In this document: positions 48,701 to 60,400 of the stretch, one piece after another | Position numbering within the stretch: the stretch's first letter is position 1 | Layout of the letters: every line of letters begins with the position of its first letter | Assembly: GCA_003342815.1 (NCBI GenBank) | Contig: PTEX01000163.1 | Location: 124,001-188,000, forward strand | DNA length: 64,000 bases | Origin: Eudromia elegans | Lineage: Eukaryota; Chordata; Aves; Tinamiformes; Tinamidae | Reading direction: 5' to 3' | The notes under the pieces: generated by a model | The model's database searches: none | Seen by the model: only the letters and a program-made list of their open reading frames with translations | Told to the model about the DNA's origin: nothing | Made by a program: the position numbers and the translations under genes

Positions 48701-49683
48701 TACTTTGTTTTTCATAGAGAGTATTAGCATTGTTGAATTACTTGGCATTTCTTGTTCCACTTATGTTTATCTTTAGTAAAGATTGTGTTCCAGCTTGTAG
48801 TAGAATTGGCAGTACATATTGCTAGCAAGAAGGCTTTTTGTACAGAAGTGTAAAGGATTATAGAACGGAACACAAAATAAACACCACAGACATTTCACGG
48901 AGATAGCATGCTTAGAATTTTTCTTGGCCAAAAAGTGATGTTTCTGGATCCTATTTCAAATGTTTTCATATAGCACATTCAGCATCACAGTAACACAAGG
49001 CAGAAGGACTACAAATACAACATGTGGTAACCTTGAAGCATGGAGCATTGGCGGATGCAGCACAGAGACATTGAACTGCCTCTGCGTGGAGCCAGCTGGT
49101 GTTCAGGAGCAGTGTGGCTGTGCTGCACTGCTGTGCTAAACTAAAGCAAACTGCCTGGCAAACTTCAGTCTCTGCTGCTTCAAGATCCAAGCTGACATAT
49201 GTGCACAGAGCTGTGCTGCACTGTGGCTTCGGTGGAGCTGGAGATCTCTGCACAGTAGCTGTTATGTGGCTATGAACATTAGGACTGAGAATTTGAGCCT
49301 TTGTGTTGTGTGAAGCCAGTGTGGGTAGACAAGGAGACACTATTCACTCTCACACACTCTAAGACATGCCGTGACGTTCTGTACTTATTGGAATTTATTA
49401 AAATAGGCAAACTCCATGTGCAGGTGACTATTAATCTTTAAAAGAGCAATATCACTTCTGACTTGCCTGCTTGTGTAGTCCAGCTGATTCTTTTCTGTGG
49501 TCTTAGTCCCGCTGTAGGCAACATCGCTGTGGATAGGGAAAAGGAGATCTATGTGTTGTTTGTATAACAACACAGATATGAAATCTACACTGTATGCTTA
49601 CACTGGTAGTTGAATCAGTGTCCATGGAGTCTGACCATTTTAGTTGTAATGTAGATGTTGAAAGGAAAGTAGAAGTTTAATAT

Positions 49684-50130
49684 CTCAGAATCGCAGAATG
49701 ATTGGGGTTGGAAGGGACCTCTAGAGATCAGCTAGTCCAACCCTTCTGCACAGCAGGATCACCTAGAGCTCGTGACAAAGGGTGGCATCCAAGTGGATTT
49801 TGAATATCTCCAAAGAAAGAGACACCCCAAACTCCCTCAGCAACCTGGTCCAGTGGTCTGTTACTCTCACAATCAAATTTTTCCTCAAAGTCAAGCAGAC
49901 CTTCCTGTGCTTTATTTTGTGACTGTTGCCTCTTGTCCTATTGCTGCCAACCACTGTAAAGAGTCTGACCCCCTCTTCTTGACTCTCTCCATTCAGATAC
50001 TTATACACATTGATAAGATCACCTCTCAATCTTCTCCTCTTTATGCTGAACAGGCCAAGCTCTCTCTACCTCTCTTCTGAGGAAAGGTGCTCCAATCCCC
50101 TGATAATCTTTCTAGCTTGACGCTAAACTC
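49684..50130 (-). mobile_element. CR1 LINE 3' end with ORF2 C-terminal coding remnant
   Basis: Plus strand starts ATCTCAGAATCGCAGAATGATTGGGGTTGG, a diverged CR1 tail. On the minus strand an 88-codon frame (49763-50029) encodes the C-terminal end of the CR1 ORF2 protein. It shows a RGDLINVYKYLNG block, a NRTRGN block and a LEIFKIHLDA ending. The homology continues upstream to about 50130, where a second CR1 copy abuts it. This is an inactive, 5'-truncated retrotransposon relic. Confidence 0.93.
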
Positions 50131-50134
50131 TCTC

Positions 50135-50855
50135 ATAGAATCATAGAATTATTAAGATTGCAAAAGACCTTTGAGATTATCAAGTCCAACCATAAGTCCC
50201 TCAACACTGTATCTGTTAAACTATGTCCCTAAGCACCTCATCTACACCTTTCTTGAACATTGCCAGGGATGGTGAATCCACCCCTTCCCTGGATATGCAC
50301 TTCCAATGCTTGACTACTCTTGAGGCAACTTGAGGCCATTTCCTCTTGTCCTCTCTGGTAGCTCCATTTCCCTCTTGTACTGGGGAGCCTGGAACTGGGT
50401 ACGATTCTCCACATGTGGCCTCACCAGGCCCTGATAGAGGGAGATAATATTCTCTCTGGACCTGTTGACAACACTCTTGCTAACATACCCCAAGATGCCA
50501 TTTGCTTTCTTAGCCACAAGGATAAACTGCTCTCTCATGTTCAGCTTGTTGTCAGTCAGGACCTCCAAGTCCTTCTCCTCAGCGCTGCTGTCCAGTAGGT
50601 CAAGCCCAGTGTGTACTGATGCATAGGATTATTCCTCTCTAGGAAGGATCCTGCACTTGGTTTTGTTGAACTGCATGATGTTCTTCTCTACCCATTTCTA
50701 CCCATCCTTCCAGATCTCTTTGAATGTCAGCACAGCCCTCTGGTGTGTCAGCTGCTGCTCCCAGGTTTGGGTCACCAGCAAACTTGCTGAGGGTGCATTA
50801 TGTCCCTTCATCCAGGTCACTGATGTATGAATTGAACAAGTCCTGGCTGGATGCA
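50135..50855 (-). mobile_element. CR1 LINE fragment with reverse transcriptase remnant and internal deletion
   Basis: Plus strand starts TCATAGAATCATAGAAT, the CR1 3' terminus. On the minus strand a frame at 50314-50568 holds the conserved block NKLNMREQFILVAKKANGIL, then LVRPHVE and QFQAPQYKRE. Upstream (50700-50855) lie remnants of the RT core: the block LSKFA followed by G-D where the family has the catalytic D-D. Between QYKRE and the RTRGNGLK block, part of the normal ORF2 C-terminus is missing, so this copy is an internally deleted derivative. It is dead: frames are broken and the key aspartate is changed. It directly abuts another same-strand CR1. Confidence 0.9.
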
Positions 50856-50859
50856 GTTT

Positions 50860-53800
50860 TGCATCAGTGCAGACATACTTCCTCTGAGATCCCAGGTAAT
50901 GATGAGCTAAATGAAGACCATACCTAGGTCCCTGTCTGGGGTCACCTCCTTTTCCAAGTGACATAGACATCCTATGGTTTGATTTTAGTTTTGTGTGGCC
51001 TGCAAGAAAAATGAGCATAAGTTGCAAACAGTAGGCATTCTTCTTTGGTGGAAAGGAGGTCTTCAACCTTGCACATTAGAGGTCACTGAGAGGTGATAGA
51101 AGCAGGGCTCTTAGAAATCTGTGAATTCACTTCTGTGAGAGAGCAACTGTAGTGTCCTCTCTCTGTAACTCAGTGGTAGTGAGGTGGACAAATTCATAGT
51201 TCTCGGGAAAGACTTGAGGCCCACTAGTTCCAAAGTAGCAAATCATTCCCCACTGACTTGCTCTTCAGAATGTGACTGACATCCTCCCTTTTCCAGTTTT
51301 AGACTAAAAGTCTTCTGCAGCTAATAATCCCCATTGCTGAACTTCATCGCACTAGGCTATCAGTGTGCTGCCAAAAGCCAATGCACCTCCTGAACCTGAG
51401 TAAATGCAGTGCCTTTTAAAAGTGTTCACTCTCCTGGCATCATGCAAACGATAGAGATCGACGCTTAAATCTAAAGCTCATATTTAATGTACTCTAAGAC
51501 CTTGCAAATACATTTCTGGGTTACAGCACTCAGTCTTCCCTATTGATCTGTCTTTCATGTTCTTTGGGTCACTAATAGTCTTTGTTATTTGTACTTGTAT
51601 TAACTCCCTTTTTATCCCTACTCATGATCACACCTGAATCAATCTCATTATTTTCTGTAAATGTTGCTGCTTTAAGCACTTCAAACATTTCCCCTTGAGA
51701 TCTTCACTGTCTTTTAATATCTTGCCCCAGCCGAAGGATTTATTGTCCAAGCTCTGTGCCTTCTCATATGCTATAAAGCTGAGCAAACTGTCTATATTCA
51801 AATTGTAAAGTATGTAAAGATCAACAAAATGTATTGATTAACAAAATATAAGAAAGTATGATTAACTAAAGAAACAAGAATTCTCCTTCAATGGTAGAAA
51901 TGACTAACAGGAAAACTTCATTCCAAATATTTGTTCAGAGATAACAGATACTCCAGGCACCATGCCAGATATACAGTTTTGATAGGCAAGATTCAAGTTT
52001 AAACTTAACACAAAGAACTTGAAAAATATGATTTATACAGAAAGCACGTTACTGAAAACTAGCTCAAAAGTGCTGGTCTTGCATCGGAAAACTTATTTAC
52101 AAAGCACACACAGGCAAAATATGCTTGATAAAAATATGTAGATAATACTTCATAAAAATGTGTGAATACTTTGTGTCTTTTTAACCAAAGCTCTTTTAAG
52201 GGTGCTTTTGGATCTCTGAGTCAACAAGCATTTGTCTTCTTCCTTAAAATGTCTTGTTTCACCCAGCCTTCTTCTTTGTCTCCCAGCATAGGTGTTTTTG
52301 TTTTGTTTTATTAAAAAAAAAAAAGTAATGACCTCTAACATAGTTCTTCCTGCAGAGTAATTTCTTTAAGATGGGGACCTGAATGTTTACGTTACTTCAA
52401 TATATTAATCTGTGAATAAGTAAAGCCTTTTTGATTCATTCCTTTAGTGGAAATGATTTGCATTCAGTGAGGTGAGTTATTATGTTTGACAGCTGAAGCT
52501 TTATATATTTTTCACAGTTCCAGAGAATAAAAGCTTCTGTCAGACAATCATAGAAAACAGATCTCAAAATACAGAGACAGTACAGAGAACTGCAGATCTT
52601 ATGTGTGCATTTATCACGAATTTTATTTAATTTATCTGATTTTTTCCCATGGACTGTATCAAAATTTTTAATTTTTTAAAATTTTAAATTATAATTAAAT
52701 TATATTAAATTATATTAAATTATATTAAATTATAATTTTAATTTTTTTTAATTTTAAAATTTTACTTTATTGGTAAAAATATAATTATCTTTCTGCTGGC
52801 TTAAGAAATTTAAGGTGAAGCTGCCTTGCTGGGAAACCCTTAGCGATGTTTTATACACATTTCCCCTGCTGTTAATTTTAATAATTTATGCACATTTATT
52901 CAAAGTGGGAGAAGTTTTGTACATATTACAAATGCATTTTACTGGAATGAATTCTTGAGTCCTTATCTACTCAATATGTCAAATCCTTTCTTAACTGACT
53001 ATAAAACTCTGATAATGGATACATATTCAAGTTATTTTCTCATGGATTTGAGTATTATTTCCAGGAATAAACTTACTGACCCTTAATATCACAACATTTT
53101 TACTCGGTCATATAGATAATGCTTTCAAAAGCATTTCTGGCTTTACAGTATATTACGTAAGAGCAATGAATTAAAAAAATACATAACTTGGGGAGGAAAA
53201 TTCAGAGTATCTCAATGAAGTAAATATCAAAAAAAGACGTGATCTTATACGGATTTTTAAAGATACTCCCTCTTCAATATATATTTTTTTATGAATCAAC
53301 AAAGGCACTGTAATTTTCAGACAAAAATTTAAGGCTAAAATACTAAGCTACAAGAAGATTATAGGTTTTCTCAGAGGTACTAATTACTGAGACTGCGCAG
53401 CTCAGTGTGGTTGGGGCTGGGAATACAGCACGGAACTGGTTATCCTTTCCCATGGTGCAAGTCAAGAAAAATACTACTACGGACGAGAAGAATTCTAAAG
53501 CAAAGAAACGAGTACGGGGATGCTTTGCGAAGATGAATTACATTCTCATGCACCTGTCTTTGGTAGGCTACGTACATCAAAACAACCTTGTAAACGTTTT
53601 TAAAATGTCTAATAGAAGACATATAGATAGGTAGATACGTAAAGCCTATCTATGGATTAGGATGTTTGTCTGATGGTCTGATCAGTATCCAGTGTTCCTC
53701 TTAAAATTCTGTGCAATCAGTTCTTGTCTCTAATATCTTACATTGACTGCAAGGTCTGGTAGGGCAGGTTTTGTGTGTGCATGTGCTTATATCTATCCTA

Positions 53801-56800
53801 CAAAAATTGGAGGCCAGTGTCTTTAGGTTAGAATAAAAATATTTTAGTTATATAATATGGTTTAACAGATGGATTATATGTGTCTCTGCTTATATTCTTA
53901 AGGACAGACTTTGAAAGGTGGGTTATGTAATAGTATGTGGGAAGGATAGGTTAAGATAGCCAAATGATGCCATTCAGTGAAGCCTCAGCACTGTAGTATT
54001 TACATAAAATGATTTGAACCTGTGCATTTAAAAGTCAGGAATGGAAAACCTGCTTTTTTGTAGTCCTGTTAAATATGCAAGTACATACAATTTTGGCTTG
54101 AACTAAGCAAAAACAATAGGCTTTGGAGCAAGAAAAGCTTAAATAACCATTCATTTCCTCTTTCCAGTCCTGAAAATCCTTGTAAACATGTGAGTAGTCA
54201 CCTTGGCTTCCACTGAATTATTTATGTGTTATATCAGTGTTTGCAAGATGAGAGCTTTATGGACAGGATCTGTATCTGATATTAATTGCTTTTAACAACT
54301 GAAGGTGAACGATGGAGATAATTGTTGACATGAGTCTCTACACATTGATGCTTTTTGCCTGTTTATTCCAAAACAACTTGCAGCACAAATTCTTCTGCAA
54401 TGCATAACAGACACGGAACATTTTTATGCCAGTATTAAATTAGACTGCATCCTAAGGCCTTATATTTCTACGGTTAGCAGTCAGATTACTAACTACATTT
54501 GCAAAGTGTCTTCTAATGTAGCCTGGCAGCATATCTCTTCGGCAGGAATCACAAGCCTGCTGTTACACTGAAAAGTAAAAATAGTAAGTTGCAATCAAAT
54601 AAGGAGAAAATGGTGTAGAAATAAATGATAGTAAGGAGAGAAGGAAGACGATAACCAGACATGCTGACTTGTTGGTTTTTATGATCCTAAAATTTGTCAT
54701 GAAGGCAGGCAAGGAGCATAAGCCTATTGTGTACGTACAGTACGATGAGTAACAGCAGACCTCCGGCCTGCTTGCACAGCTGCTGCTCATGTGTTCCTGG
54801 AATATCTCCTTCCGAGAGATGCTGGCAAGGGAAAGCAATGAGAAAAGAACAAGCAAAATGTTTAGGCCTCGGGGGAAAAAAATAATATTTTGGGTTTGTT
54901 TTGGGTGAACTCTTGGAAACTGATAGGCCTCCTTTTATTTTCTGAGTTTCTTTTTGTGCCTTTTCAAGGATTTGAATCGTTCTCTAGTTTCTTGTTAAAA
55001 ATGTGCAAGAGAAGAAGACAGAAAGAACTACTCTAGCATACCTTTACATTAGATTTTAAATGCAGCTACATATACGCCGTGGAAGAGCTTTTATAAGATT
55101 ACATAAGTTACCTCTACAGTCCTGTATTGAAGGAATAAATGCTCATTACTCTATTTGTCAGCCTCTCAGTGTAATTTAGCATATTTATGCTGTGTTTTTT
55201 TTATATATGTATTAGCTTAAAAAAGTTAAGATATTATTATACACTTGTTCATAGGTATGGATTAGGCTGCTTCAGAAAAGGCCAGAGTCTCAGCTTGAAC
55301 TGATTTAAGCAGATGAATTTATGGATTACAATATTATTTGGTCATGTTTACCTAAGGAAGCATTTAATTAGACCCCCAAAGAGAACAATTATGCATTTAT
55401 TGGAAAATTTCATTTGTAATTTTCTTGTAATTCTTTGTGGATGTTACACTCCTTTATGCACACTGAATTGCAAGATTTTACCTTGTACTGAGTGTCAGTA
55501 ATCGAAGATTTTCAGAAATTCCTGATCTTAATGTGTGTCTTGATTATTTGGTGCACTTTGCAACCATTTTTTTCCCTTAAAAATAAATAAATAAATAAAG
55601 ATAGACCTCTAAAACCTTATTTCAATCTTCTTTTTCTTTTTAACCAAAGGAAAATCAGAAATAAAAATCTATTAATCATTTTGTGCCAGAGACTCAGAAG
55701 TGTGTAGTACTTGCTTTTAGGTGGGATTTAGCTTATGTAGGGAATTTCAATCAAAGGAATTTTAGATTAAAAGCAAGATTTAAAGGATCAGGTGAATGAA
55801 GTATGTCATTAGCAGGACCTCAAACATGAGAGCAGGGCTAATTATGTATTTTTTTATATATATATATAGTGTATATATATATATGATTAAGGAGATTTAC
55901 TCAAAGTAAATTATAGAAGCTCTTACAAAAGCATATTTTTTTAACAGTCCTGAGAACTTGCCTTGCCTTGCAAATCTAACTTTCATGCAATGATTGCTCC
56001 TTCCGGCTTCTGGGGGAGAAATGTGTCTTCCTTCAGAGCTCTATCCCTGTCTCCCTTCCAGAAAGACTTGGCAGAGGAAATTGACAGAACTGCTGAAGCT
56101 GATAGTGGCTTCGTTTAAGAGCTCAAGACCTGGTCCATAACCACTTGACAAGACCTTGGCTCCAAGGGCTCCAAAGCCCATTGCAGCAAGTGTAGTCACG
56201 TTGCTGGAGAGGAAAAGAGGCATGTGACCCACTGGCCCAAGACTGGGCTCATTACTCATGGTGGTAATAAATACTCGATAGATGAAAGCTCCCGCAAAGC
56301 TTTCCGTTAGGAGGAACAGATTTAACAAGCATCATTCCTTTCCCTTCAAGGTACAGGGGATATTTAAGCCACTGTAGGTGGACAAAAACATCAAGCATGA
56401 AAACCTACCTGTAATATTTTTTGATTGGCTAATTGCACCTCTACTAGTCTAGTGCCACTTTTGCACTTCAAATGCTGTAATTTGCCTTGTCAGGAACTTC
56501 TTTATGTTGTGCATTTCATTGGGCTAAAATAATTGCTATCATATACTTCTAGGCGAGTTTATAGCTGCTGGGCCTAAAATTTCATTACATATTTTCAGTC
56601 AGTTACAGCAGTCATTTCCATTGCCCCTCATACTACGATATACATATGAGAAAACAAAAGGAAAAAAAAAAACAGAAACAAAAAAAAAAGTGAGCCCAAC
56701 AGTCTCTACTACTTATTTTACTATGTAAATTAATTTCTTTACATCTTAAATACTGCCATTCCTGGCAACAAGCTAACAGCAGACATCTTTGAATTATCTT

Positions 56801-56990
56801 CTTACCACTATGCAGAATTGGGATCCTCTTACAGTCAGTTTCTAGATAATATAAATAAGGAGGCTATCCAGTGTTTTCTACTGTCCTGCATAATGCCCGT
56901 TTTAGATCCACAGTAGTGATCCATGATGTCGCTTTTCCTTTTCTGCTCTGTCTCCAGCAGAGAAAATAACACAGAGGAAAATCTTTATCA
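50860..56990. other. Intergenic AT-rich DNA, no recognisable gene
   Basis: Contains the AT near-palindrome (52661-52763), an AAAT array (about 55582-55600) and a TA array (about 55851-55882). An octamer ATTTGCAT lies at 52456-52463. The minus-strand 95-codon frame at 56041-56328 is unrecognised. No splice-bounded coding seen. Confidence 0.65.
52661..52763. repeat. AT-rich near-palindrome with 10-bp tandem core
   Basis: Centre is four tandem copies of a 10-bp unit (ATAATTAAAT once, then TATATTAAAT three times, 52691-52730). It is flanked by arms of the type AAAATTTTTAATTTTTTAAA on the left and their approximate reverse complement on the right. Nearly every base is A or T. It could extrude a cruciform and may act as a DNA-unwinding or matrix-attachment element, or simply be unstable simple sequence. 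Confidence 0.85.
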
Positions 56991-56999
56991 AGAAAGATC

Positions 57000-57450
57000 T
57001 CAGCTGTTCTAGCCCCTACTCTATTGCTATGGGCATTACCTGGTATAAGTCAGCCTTTAAAAGAGTCGTACACAACCAGACTCCCCTCTTGAACCTGGAC
57101 CATCACCCTGCTTACCTTTGGGACATATCATGCCACTCTTGCCAGCCGAGGAGCAGGACAGGCAGCTGAACTAGACCACAAGTAAAGCTTTAATCTTCTG
57201 CTGTTATTATTACTATTATTTCACAGCAGCTACTTTGATCCCTGGGTCTGCGATAGCAGGGGTGGCTGCTGCTCCTAGCACTACCCACAGCCTCACCAGA
57301 AGGAAGCTATAAGCAATGAGACCAAGTGAGACGTGTCTGAGAGTTCCTGCTCACCCATTCACCTACTCCATATGTCTTTCACCTTAGCACATTGCCTGTG
57401 CAGCCGTGATACCCTCTAATAAATCTGTATAGGCATGTGCTGACCCATTC
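57000..57450 (+). mobile_element. Possible solo LTR (ERVL-like), low confidence
   Basis: A moderately GC-rich island in AT-rich DNA with an LTR-like order of parts: a TATA-like TATAAG near 57044, a region of 'ccagccgaggagcaggacaggcagc' and 'gggtctgcgatagcaggggtggctgctgc' text, and an AATAAA at 57418-57423. The wording resembles avian ERVL long terminal repeats as I remember them. Target-site duplication and exact TG...CA ends were not found. Confidence 0.2.
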
Positions 57451-60400
57451 TGCAGGCTGTGAAGAACTTCCTGAAGAATGGATGTCCGCACCAGAGATGA
57501 GGGGAGATTCCCCTTTCTGTGGCCATAATGGATATTTTGGATATGTCAGCCTATCAATTTAACCCCCTCTCTCTGGCTGACTTGCTCTTTGGAATTATTT
57601 TTTCCAAATGCATTTGCTTACCTCCATTATCTGAAAAAAATCCCCAAAACTCCATGAATGCAATTTATACTAGTGAAGGCAAACCATCCAAAAATTTTAG
57701 CAAGAAAATAGAGCAGGAATAAACTGCTACAAACAGTAAGCCCTTTGACTTACTAGTGGCAGACCTTTTCCAAAACATCAAGAGCATGTAACCAAGGAGA
57801 GTCAAACCAATGCTTCTTCTAGCCTGCTAGCTGCATACTCTTCATCTTCACCATTCAAATATTGGTCTTCCAGAATTACCTCTGACATTAAAGTTCTCTG
57901 GCTCATTGTTGCATGATTTGGGGAATAGTAATTCTGTTTGTTTCTTTTAGAGCTCTTTTCCATTAATTTTATTGCGTGCACTTAATTTCTGAATTATGTC
58001 AATTTCTGTTCACCTCTCTCATTCCATTGTGATTTTATAGAGTTCATAATATTGCTACTCAGCAATTTCTCTCCCAGGACTGAGAGACACTTTTTTTGTC
58101 AACTTCATTTTATGGTTTTTTTTTAGTTATAAAACTATTTGAGATGATAAAACTGAAGTTAAGTGTTTTGGCTAAAAAAATGACATTTTATATCCTATAT
58201 TTTTTAACTAGAAGAGATCTTTTGCTATTAGATATAACTACTGATTTAAAATAGAGATTCTAAAGTATTCCTTATTAGGAGAATGAAACCACGGCAAGAG
58301 TCTGTCTTTGAATTCCAATATACTTACCACAATGTGGAAGAATAAACACCTCTGCTGTTTTAATTTGCCTTTACCTTGGAGCAAAGGTTTTTCAAATCCA
58401 GTTCAGACAGGATTTTCTAGATTAATTTTCAGTTTAAGTATGCTAAAATGTTAAATATTAAAGCAAACTAGTCTGTAAAATTGAATGATTGGTATCACTT
58501 TTAATCACACGACTTTCACTCTTTTAACCAAAGATTGTACAGTTAAGTGCTGAACAACGTACTGTCAAGAGACATGTGTAACATGTGAGAGTATAGCCTA
58601 TTATTTCTGCAAGCGTGAATTAGTTTGGTTTTGGTTTACTGCTTACCATCTTACAAAAGCCTTTGTTATCTTAGAAAAGCCCCCACATATTAGTAAGCTG
58701 GTGAACCTGCTGTTTTTCCCTGGATATTTTACTATTGGTTGTTAATTTTCAAAGAAGAAAGTTGTTGATTGACTTACCATCAGTGAAGATATCATTACAT
58801 ACAATACAATTACAAACCTTTGAAATTAAATTCCATGGTTTGGCAGATATGGGAACAGGTTTATCAGATGATGAAGCAGAACCCTATAGCCAGGGTTCAG
58901 GGTTTAAGCAGCACAGCACTTTTTTTCTGCAGAGGCATCTTGAGCGTAATTTGTTAGTATTCAGTGCCCTGTAGACCTTCCCTTAATACACAGCATTAAG
59001 AATTGGTTGAATAACAATGAAAAAATATTTATTTCTGATGAAACATGCTATACTTAGCAATTGAAATTATTCATGTCATCCACTTCTAAAGCCAATCTGG
59101 GTCAGCTTCATATTCTTATAGCTAATCAGAAAAAAAGCAAATTAACTTTGTATTTTTTTTCTTTTTCTATGCCAGATAAAGTAGAGCAGAGAACAACAGA
59201 AAGAAAAATCTGAATTCTAATCCTGAAGCTTCCACAAGCTTTTCTCCCCCCGCTATTTTATTAAAAGCTTAATTAATTTTGCATGCCCCATTTGTTGTGT
59301 GATCAACATTTTTTATGTGATCAACCTGAAATGCTTTTGTACCCAGTTAAATACGCACTGAAACCACAGTGTGTTTCAGTGAACATTTCTCCAGGCTTTT
59401 GTTTACAAGTCAAAAGATAGATTAAATCATAACTTAAGACACCCACATGTCAGCCTTTCTACCTGTGTTTTGATGTTTTTACCTATAACCATTCCCAGAG
59501 GAGCTGGAGCGGATTCATCAGTGTGCATTTGCAAACCAGAAAAGCACCAGTCACTGTAAACATCTTCATCCAAAGTATTTATATTGGCAGTTACTTTTGT
59601 CCAAAAAAAAGAAATATTGATTGTATTTCTCACTTATTTTAACTGTCTGCATATTTTCAAAGCAGTTTTGTAATCGAAGTTGATACCCTGGAAATCTCTT
59701 CATCCAAAACTCAATGGATACAGTTCCACAACCTTCCAATGGTCTTTATAACAAATTCTTAATGATCAATGCTGTGTTGTTTTTTTTTTTATTTAGCCCC
59801 ATTGATTTTAGTGGGCACCCTCATGTACAACCACGTGTACAAGCGGCATGCTATGAGGAAAAAATCTACTGAGGGGCAACTACAGTTTATTATTGGTCTG
59901 TAGATAGACTACATTATTTAGGCCTTCTACAAATTTGGGGCTAGAAAGAACTAGACCGGCCTCTTCATTCTCCTGCTAGCTCAAGATTTCTGTTCTGTTC
60001 TATATACTCAGTGATTTATTCATAAGATGATTTATTAAGGAGAGGCTCAAGACTGACACATCAGCAGATTGGTGAGCATCTTTGTGCACTGCTGAGCAAA
60101 CCTGTGTCCCCTTGAAAGCAGCAGTGTTCATGCTTTTGCCTCTTTAAAACTGTAAGAACATTTATTTCACTTGTTTTTATGTCAGAGTAAGTCTTGCATA
60201 CCTAAAGAACAGCAGCTGCTTGGATTGTTTTTCTGTGCCTGCCTTTTTCCTGCTGTAATTGTTCTGATCTGACCTTTACATGATATGCCTTTCTAATTTA
60301 AAGAGCAAATTCCATAGATAACTTACAATTAAGCAAAATAATTAGGTTCTGAATGAGCAATTTAGTGCTTTGCATCTGACGAGGTCCATTAATCTTTCCT

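Larger units (their letters stand above)
43065..49680. other. Intergenic DNA with a motif-dense block and one unidentified frame
   Basis: Contains a TTTG array (about 43449-43470), the candidate enhancer (44480-45240) and the unidentified minus-strand frame at 45456-45794. The rest is AT-rich with no exon evidence. The 130-codon minus frame at 43699-44091 and the 124-codon minus frame at 48966-49340 are unrecognised. Confidence 0.65.

Noticed and set aside
56041..56328. 95-codon minus-strand frame with a glycine-rich, partly hydrophobic peptide.
   Set aside because: No family recognised and no supporting signals; kept out pending a protein search.
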